Assembly (NCBI RefSeq): GCF_964204865.1
Contig: NC_135250.1
Coordinates: 24,791,395-24,855,394, forward strand
DNA length: 64,000 nucleotides
Source: Styela clava
Taxonomy: Eukaryota > Chordata > Ascidiacea > Stolidobranchia > Styelidae
Direction: 5' to 3'
In this document: positions 22,601-31,600 of the stretch, piece after piece
Layout of the letters: each line of letters begins with the position of its first letter
Position numbering within the stretch: the stretch's first letter is position 1
Made by a program: the position numbers and the translations under genes
Notes under the pieces: model-generated
Database searches by the model: none
Seen by the model: only the letters and a program-made list of their open reading frames with translations
Told to the model about the DNA's origin: nothing

Positions 22601-25600
22601 CTTGTTACCTCGTGATACTTTATTGATTATTAAATTTTTAATCACAGCAGTGCTGTCGACGGGCTTCGTTGATATAAGGATATGAAGTAACTTGTGATAT
22701 ATAGGATGTTGGAGTAGACTACCATGACTGGATATCAAAACGCGGGGAAAATTATTACCTGAAATTGATCGAAAAACTGTGAGTTTTCTTTTTTTCTCAT
22801 TGAATTGTAAACTTCTTCCAAATCAGAAGTACTAATAGAGGTGTCAGAGGATTTTGATGGTTGAACTTTTGCCGATACATTGGCGTAGGGACCTGAATCT
22901 GTAAATAATTGTTGAATCGTGATTACAATTATTTTCATTTATGTGATCTATGCCGAGTTATATGGGTCAGCCACGTATTAGTGATGTTGAATTCAAATCA
23001 GGGTTCATATTTTTTAGGCTTGGGAATTTGTGTAGAATGTAGAGTACGATGATTCTATATATATAATATATATTTACTGTATTCTGGTAGTTTGAGATAT
23101 TAGTAATTGTGAACCCACCTCCCTCTACATTTACTTGCGTCTTTTGTTCGCTCGGCGTGCTCGCTCTGGTTTGTATTTTTGAACTCGATTTTCTGTAAAA
23201 TGACAAATACATAAATACAGAAACTCAAATATTCAAGTTACACTTTTCTAAAATTTATTTACGCATTACGCATGAAATCTTTGATGAAAATTGCAAAATA
23301 ACTTTGTTATCAAGATCACCAATTGATGGAGGTCACAACTGTGTCTGCAAGTATTTAATACCTCGTTGCAACCCATGAGAGTTTTCCTCTGCGGAATTTC
23401 ATACAAAAAGCTAGTCAAAGATTATGCATATCAGGATTGTGTATGAAATGTCCGGTTGATACCAGGTCATGGCAGTTGCAGCATTTATACTTGACAAAAA
23501 CACCCAAATTATACACATTTGACTGACTGGGTCAAAATATGAAATCATATTATTGTGGTATTGCCCACTCCTGTCACTTCGCTCGAGTGGCTAGAATGGT
23601 AAAAATCTGAGCAAAACTTACGGGATGGATGAGTCATTTTTTTCTGTCCCAGCGAAAGCCATTTTAGTATAACCATCAGTTGATTCTTCTTTATGTTGAA
23701 ATTTCCTGTCGCAAAATAAAATACGCGTGACTTCCAGACCGTTTATAATTAAGTCGTCCGGAGCAAAAGAATCAATAGAAGGCCAATTGACGGACATCGC
23801 TAAAAACTTTAAAAAGAAACGGGCGAAAGTGGTAGAAAAGTGAAAGTTGCCCTGTTCCCAAAAAATTAAAATTTGAAAACATTTGAAATTGCTTTTGCAG
23901 GGAGGCGGGGTGGTTAAAGTCAGCGAGCGGCTGAACCTTAAAAAACAAATTAAATTTCATTTGTAGGGATGTAGGGTGGTTGAAGTTGCTAGAAATCTAA
24001 AATGAATATGGGAAAAATTCTCTCTAGCGTGAGATGGGTGGTTGGAATCACCAAAGGCTGAACCCTAAAATAAAGAAGTTAATGACATTTTTCTGTAGAT
24101 AAGTGGGGTAGTTAAGGTTGCTAAATGGTTGAGCCCTAAGGGGAAGCAGTGGATGGAGTTTATAAACTTCAGCCTTCTAATGTTGTGCGTTATTATTTTG
24201 CCAAACTTTGTTGCCTTTGTAAAATCAAAACAAATCCTTACGAGGTTGATGGAGTATTTTCATGTGTTGCAGTAAACCCCACTTCAGCATAATCACCAGT
24301 CGTTGCTTCTTCATTTTGAAACTTCCTACAGCAAAATAATATATGTATATTAGCTGATTCATGTACCATTATTAGGTAATATCTTCTTTCGTTTTCAGCA
24401 TCGAAATTGGCAATAAAATGATTGTGCATAATAAGAGAGCGATGCTCAAATATATTAACACGAAGGCGAAAACAAAGAAGCTTACCGTACCTATCGCGCG
24501 TTACTGATATCAAATGAACTCCGACTTTCGCGTAGCACGTGTTCGCAAAATTAAAACGGGAGACAGCCGTCACGCTTAGCGGATTTAAAATCATGTTCCC
24601 ATGAATAAAAAATAATACAACGAAATTTTGGATGAAAATCAAATCCCATATAGGGTATATCGAAGATTTAGGAATAAATGAAAGTTGTAGCCTTCTAGAG
24701 ACAACAACAATTTTCGATAATAGAAAATTTCGAAGCATTTGGTCTAGTAGCGAAAAGCGTTTTTTCCTAACAAGAAGAAGAGGAACATTATAATAATAAC
24801 AATTCGATACATAGGTCCAGTTCGTATCCAATAAATAATCAGCAACATGAGAAGCTTTACAATACTCACGAAGCTGAGTCCACGTTATCCGGTCTTGTTG
24901 GGATAACGTCGCCCACCGAATCGATTTCGCTTGTCCCACTTTTCGCTTTGCTAAAATAACAGTATTCAATTGATATTATAAATATATTTAAAGTCAACTA
25001 ACGAAGTTTTTCACCTTTCAAATTACCTTTGAATGCGCAAATATGCGAATAATTATCGTTTATGCTCTGGAGTTACAGACTATTTTTCTAACAATATTTT
25101 GAAACACTTTCATACAAGCATTTTTATCTCCTACTGAATACCTTTTAGTAAGTCCATATATATTGTGACCAAGAACTCACCGTCGTTTTATTACTACAAC
25201 CATAATCAGCACAGCAACAAATAAGCAAGCTCCAGCTACTATTACTGCAATTATCCAAGATTGAAAACCATTTGTTTTGGCTAGAGAACAAAGAACACGT
25301 GTTAGATTTTTAAGCACGACTCTTATAAGCGTATTTGTTTAATATTTTGCGAAACTTTACTCGTTAGCAAAGTGTCGCAACGCGTTTCATCTTGTTATTT
25401 CAATGAATGGACTAGAGAAGATAGCTAAAATGTGTTTATTTGATTAGAAATTTGTTGAATTAATTTTTAATGAAAATTAATTTGGCTGTCTCACTCGAAT
25501 TTTCTAACATTTGGTATGGTTGATGTTCATGTACTAATTCGCAACTTTCAACCAGTTTACCGTAACTGAGATAAATTTGTAGATAAAATTAGGTTACCAT

Positions 25601-28600
25601 ATGCCGAATAAAAAACAACTCACTTAATTGTGTTGGTGGACTCATTTTCATGCAAATTTCTATTCCACAAGGGGTTGTTGAAACGACGAACACACTATAG
25701 AAAAAAAAGTAAATGTTATGTGAAAAGCATTAAAAACTATCCTGAATATGTACAATGTACATCCTGTACTTTGGGTGGTCAATACTTCATTATCAAACAT
25801 TCTTCGAGTAAAATTGATATTTCCGGAGTCTTGTGTTATTTAATAAAAAATTATCATACCTGTAAGATTTTTCTTTGTCAAGTTTCCGATTTTGTCCTAC
25901 AAATATTTCATTCTCTGCGATATTTCTCCGTCGCCTTCTTCTCTTGGACACAGCATCGATTATTTGAGTGACGTTACAAGAAGATTTCGAATCATCGCCA
26001 AGCTTGATAACTTGTTTATCGTCAGTGAAACTGCGATGCGGGTAAATATTGGATGGGGAATGAAAATAACTGATGTGGAAGCAGTTTCATTTTAATAAAA
26101 GTAAAAATCGACTATGAGTGAGAGTAGTTCAAGAATGGAAGAGTATAAATAGTTTCAAATATATCTCATAGGTCTAAATATTTCATAATATATTTTTTAT
26201 AAATGCTCCAATTTGTAAACCATAACGAAATTTCAATCAAAACTCACTGCCCATGGTTAGGCTAGAACATTTATGCAGGCAACTTCCGTTATATATATTT
26301 TTTTTATGAGGTACTGTAGTTGCCTGAAATTATAATATTTTTACGGCGTACTTGTAAACTGGAAGCGCTACTGCGATGTATTCGGTGGTTGAGCTCTGCG
26401 CCATGTTCAGATTCTCCATGCTGAAATTAATATTCCGTTCCGATGATTCATCTTTTACGATGATGAATAAACAGCTGAATGTAATGAAAATATTTACAAA
26501 ATAACCAAGGAAGCAATGCAATAATATACTGACACAAAGGTTAATATACTGACACGAAGATCAAGTAGTTAATATTATCACTGTACTGCAAGCAAAATTC
26601 TAGCCAAATGTTAAAATATTTAACTGCGTGCAATTCAAGTTGACAAAAAAAAAACATTAAAATTTGGGGTGAACTATGCGTAACCAATATTATATTTGTA
26701 ATTGCTTGGTCCATTAGTTGTGGCAAAAACCGCCTTCGTGTGCTATAATAATTTGATGCTACTAAATTTAAATATACAGGAAATGCGCAAGATTTGTTAG
26801 TTTTAACAGCGTCGTTTAAAGTGCCATGAATAGAGTGTCGGAATGAATTACAGCTATATTTATTTGTAGTAATTTCTTTGTATAGTGTCATGTAGTAGTT
26901 GTATTCTCAGAATACAAACCTCAGTAAACCATTGCTTTCATCAGGTTTAGTCACGGTTATTTTGCGAATCCCGTTACTGTCGGTGGCGTCATCAGTAATC
27001 ATTGGCTTCGCAAGTTCATTCGGAGCTGTTGAGGAAAGGAATCGAAAATTTTTCACAAAATTAGTTTAAATATATGTTCGGTTCAAATAGTATTAACAAA
27101 TATAAATACATCAAAATATAAAAAAGGGGATCAAAAGGTATGTTGTATAATACAATAATAGACACGATATTGGCAGATCTACACAAAATGGTACAACGAA
27201 CATATACTTTCATTTCAACGGGTATTTTGATTCGTTTGTAAAGATATGGCCAGTGGTGACGTTTACGCATGTCAACTTTGGCGTTTCAATGCCAGATTTG
27301 TATATCTTTTTCTAATGATAATAAATAATGATTCAATAGTCATACGCAAAACCTGGTATTATCATGACCATGTTTCTGAATGTTTCCTTTGTGAAAAAAA
27401 AAATATATATCTGAATGGGAGTTATCCCACGGTGGTTTGTAAAAATGTTATCGGAACCTTTGAACTGACAATAAACTCCGGCGTAATAACGTTGATTTTT
27501 TTCATTGAAATAATAAAAATCGAGAGTCGCGTAAAATTACCATCATTAAATCAAACAGTACTTAATAGCTTGAGCACATATTGAATTAGGCGCAAAACTT
27601 TTATAATTTGAATATTTCACTCCCCTTTCGATCGTTAAGTGGACTTCAAGAGATAGGTCAATTTTCATGGATATTTGGCATTGAATTTATTCCATTACAC
27701 AGGTAATATGAAGTTGTATATATTCCAGCTCATAGTTAGCTTGTGGCATAAACAGAAGTAAACAAAAAGACAAGTACTGCAGTTCCACCATCTCTTGCCA
27801 CCCAGAATGAAGGGTCAAAAGACCATCAGTAGAATAGTACCTTTATTGATATAAATGAATAACGAACGAAATTTCTATGAGAACGCAAATTGAGCTACCG
27901 TGGTATAAATTGATGCCACTGATTCTATTTCCTATATTTGTTTATGATTCGATTACTAGTAACTGCATTAATACGTAAGTATAATTCCCGAATGAGTTAC
28001 TCCTATTTGTTACTGAAATATTGGGCACGATTGATAAGTTATACAAAACCTGCTGGTTTCCCAACACAATATCCGACTGCATTCACTGCCTCGCTCAGTC
28101 CTGCACATCCGATAACTTGTATTGATACTGTGCAGTTTTCGTTTGGGGGTGCACTAATAGTGTGCGGAATCGATATGTTGAATGCGTCTATATGGGAAGA
28201 CTCTACGTTCGATCTTGTAGCAATTGTTATGCAATATCTCGTGACCTGAAAATAGAAGAATATTTGAAATACATATTCCAGGGAACAGTACCAAGTAAAC
28301 TTCATTGGTTAAGTATATATAGTTGTAGCCGAAGTGTGAGTATGAAACCGTTGTGTGTTTGTGGATTATTCGTGGCGCTAAACCAAATGCAAATATGACA
28401 CATTTTTTAGATGAGGCATCTGTGGCAAACTTGAGTTTTGACGGACGGAAGGTTTAAAACATTTTTTATGTTCTCCAATATCTACTTTAATATGATTTAA
28501 CGTCATCCCAACTCTAAAATTGGAGAGTCATGAAAAAATCATTGTCAAACCTATAGCATTTTTTTTAATTATTGCGAATTTGGCATATATGTGGATGGAT

Positions 28601-31600
28601 TTCGCAAGCATTCAAAACTGCTTTAATTAAATAATTCCTTAACTTTAGCTTGAAAGGAAATTCGACGATCCTGCCTGAGTAATCCTTCCCGTATTCCTCT
28701 ATTTATTACATACGTTACTCACTTTCAAACCTGTTACTGTTTCTGGTTTTTCATTATTCTTCCAAACCCATTGTATGGAACAGTTGGACGATAGAGATGA
28801 AGATATCACAGGTGCGGTTTTTCCATTTGTATTTGCAGTTTTGTTGTCTGAGTATTCATAATCACACATGCTTTCGGACACACAAGCCTCGACCTAATAC
28901 ACATAAACATATTGTTTTTTATGTATTTTGCTCGAGAAACTTTTCTCATAAAAACGTATTCACTATTAAACTATAAACGGTTGGTTTTTGTAGAATGTTG
29001 GTCTAAGTAAAGTTCTGAACTGTCTTATCAACCTAGTTGATCAGCTTGCGACTCTCCCACGCGATAGATTCAAAAAATCAAAACACCAACATACCGTTAC
29101 AAAATATTCTGTTGAGGCCTTCAATCCAAAAAGTTCTGTATGTTGAGGCGTGATTGATGTAGGAACCGATGAATTCCAAGAAACCTCTTTTTTGGTAGTC
29201 AAATTCCGTGCTAATATTCTAAAATAAATTAAAATAGATTATCACTGGATATAAATTTCTAGTAAATGGACAGATATTGTAGCGTTTGTAGGATATCTAA
29301 AATTAAATATTTTTATGTCAACCAAAAGTATATTCATACATTTATTATCTCAGTCATATCGGCAAAATTGCACCGTAGCTTCAGAACTCAGCCATCTACG
29401 TAAATATATCAACGTGTATCTATATCTTCTTCATTGGTATATGTTTAACGAGTAAATGATGCAGTTTTTTGTACCTGTGAATAAATCCGATAGCATTTTT
29501 GTTGGGTATCCATGTCACGATCAAACTTTGATTGCATGACGAATTGGTGACCGACGTGATTGATGGATTTCCTTCCACTAAAATATCGAAATGAATTTCA
29601 GTAATACGGATTGTGCACTTTACGAATGCAATAATATTTGATCCGAAAATAAAAGGAGCGCACGGTAATGAGACTGATAGTATCGCGTTATGGGGTCATG
29701 CAGGAACGTCCACATGATGTCCGAATTGAGAAGTAACATGGAGAAAGAACCTACATTTCAATCCACAATATTCTAGCAACAATTTTATCGCTAAAATAAT
29801 ATTATGCTAATATTGCACTCTATGGGTTATTGAGGGCATATAATTATTTTTGGTGATTTTGAGCCCAAACCGCTAATTTAGAAGCCTGTACGAAAAATAC
29901 GATCCATTTCTTTTAATGCCGTCATTTACGTGTGGTCGTCTGTTTGTTCATTATAGCAGATATCAGTTTAGTAGTTCGACGCCGTTATATTTCAATCGGA
30001 CTATTACGAATGTCCATTGTTCTGAGGAATAAATGCAAATGAAAGACCCATTGAGGAAATTTGCAACAAAATATATGATTTTCTCCCTTTTATCGTAAAA
30101 GAAGTTTACCTTTAAAATTATACTCAATACCGCTACTGTCCGTGGTCCGACAGATATATGTAGCAGAATCAGAGATTATTGCATTCTTTATATGTAATAT
30201 TGAATTATTTCCATTGATTTCTTGATAAATTCCATATTGTTGGGACGTATTCGTAACCAGCTTGAAATTTCTGTACCATTGTACCTCCATACCCGTACAG
30301 GAATCTTTTGGTGTGCAGAATATTTTTCCATTATTTAACCTAGCATTGATAGAAATGGCATCTGTGACAAACAAATAAGTAATATAATTAATACGCAATA
30401 GTAATTGGGCTGCAACCTATATTTTATCAAAAAAACTCGGAGTTTGAGATCCTATATTTCACCCAGAATTTGCTGTTTTATTTGAAATTCATTCAATTTA
30501 TTCCGCCCATCGTTCGGTTCAGTGAATGCAGTGCTTGACTTTACCGCTCACAGATACCAATGTGCATGCGACAAGTCATGTCCGTAATCCTAATTTTTCA
30601 AAGTTTATAGAATCCAAGCAGCCCACTGCAATAAAATGCATACTGGGAAACATGGAAATAGCAACGAAAAAATAGAGTTAGGTGATCAATTTCGTTTCCT
30701 ATTCCGATGCTTCTTATTTCCTAACCTCGGATGGGAAACTCAAGTCGGTATTTCTCCACTAAAATACGGAATATTTCAATTTTTATGTGAATCACAAAAA
30801 ACTATAATATCTAATACATGTTTCAATGAGTAAATTTGAGGACACACAAACGAGAGAAATATTTCACTGCAGAACTGTACATTTCTAATATTCCAAGTTT
30901 ATTCAGATATTTATGATAGGATGACAAAAGTACGAAGTACGGCATGTATAACGAGGCGCCTGGGAGACCGAGTTTTTAATAAATGCAATTTCATACTGAC
31001 TACGGCTATCGACGTAGTAATTTGTCCCTCGCGTCGACTTGTTTGAGCATTGCTTTCTTGTAGTTTTAAGCAGCGCCAACTCAGTAAATATTTAGTTGGA
31101 TGAGTTTAAATATCAATAGAAGAAGTATGCAATAAGAATGTACTTCCGTGGTATAGAAAAAAGTATTAATATATACTACAATATTTTATGATTCGGAGAA
31201 TTCGAGAATAATATTATCTAACTATGATGTCCCACTTTTTGATTAATTTACTTCCTGAATCAATGTATTGAGTCTTTATAAGAAACATAGTAGATTAATA
31301 TTATCTAACTATGATCTCTAACCTTTTGATTAATTTACTTCCTGAATCAATGTATTGAGTCTTTATAAGAAACATAGTAGATTAATATCATCTAACTATG
31401 ATCTCCAACCTTTTGATTAATTTACTTCCTGAATCAATGTATTGAGTCTTTATAAGAAACATAGTAGATTAATATCATCTAACTATGATCTCCAACCTTT
31501 TGATTAATTTACTTCCTGAATCAATGTATTGAGTCTTTATAAGAAACATAGTAGATTAATATTATCTAACTATGATCTCCAACCTTTTGATTAATTTACT

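Noticed and set aside
24238..24969. A 243-codon minus-strand open frame that looks like a single-exon gene.
   Set aside because: It runs across an intron of the phosphatase gene. Its first part overlaps exon 24950-24870 in the wrong frame and only its end coincides with exon 24325-24242. Splice sites and phase support the spliced gene.
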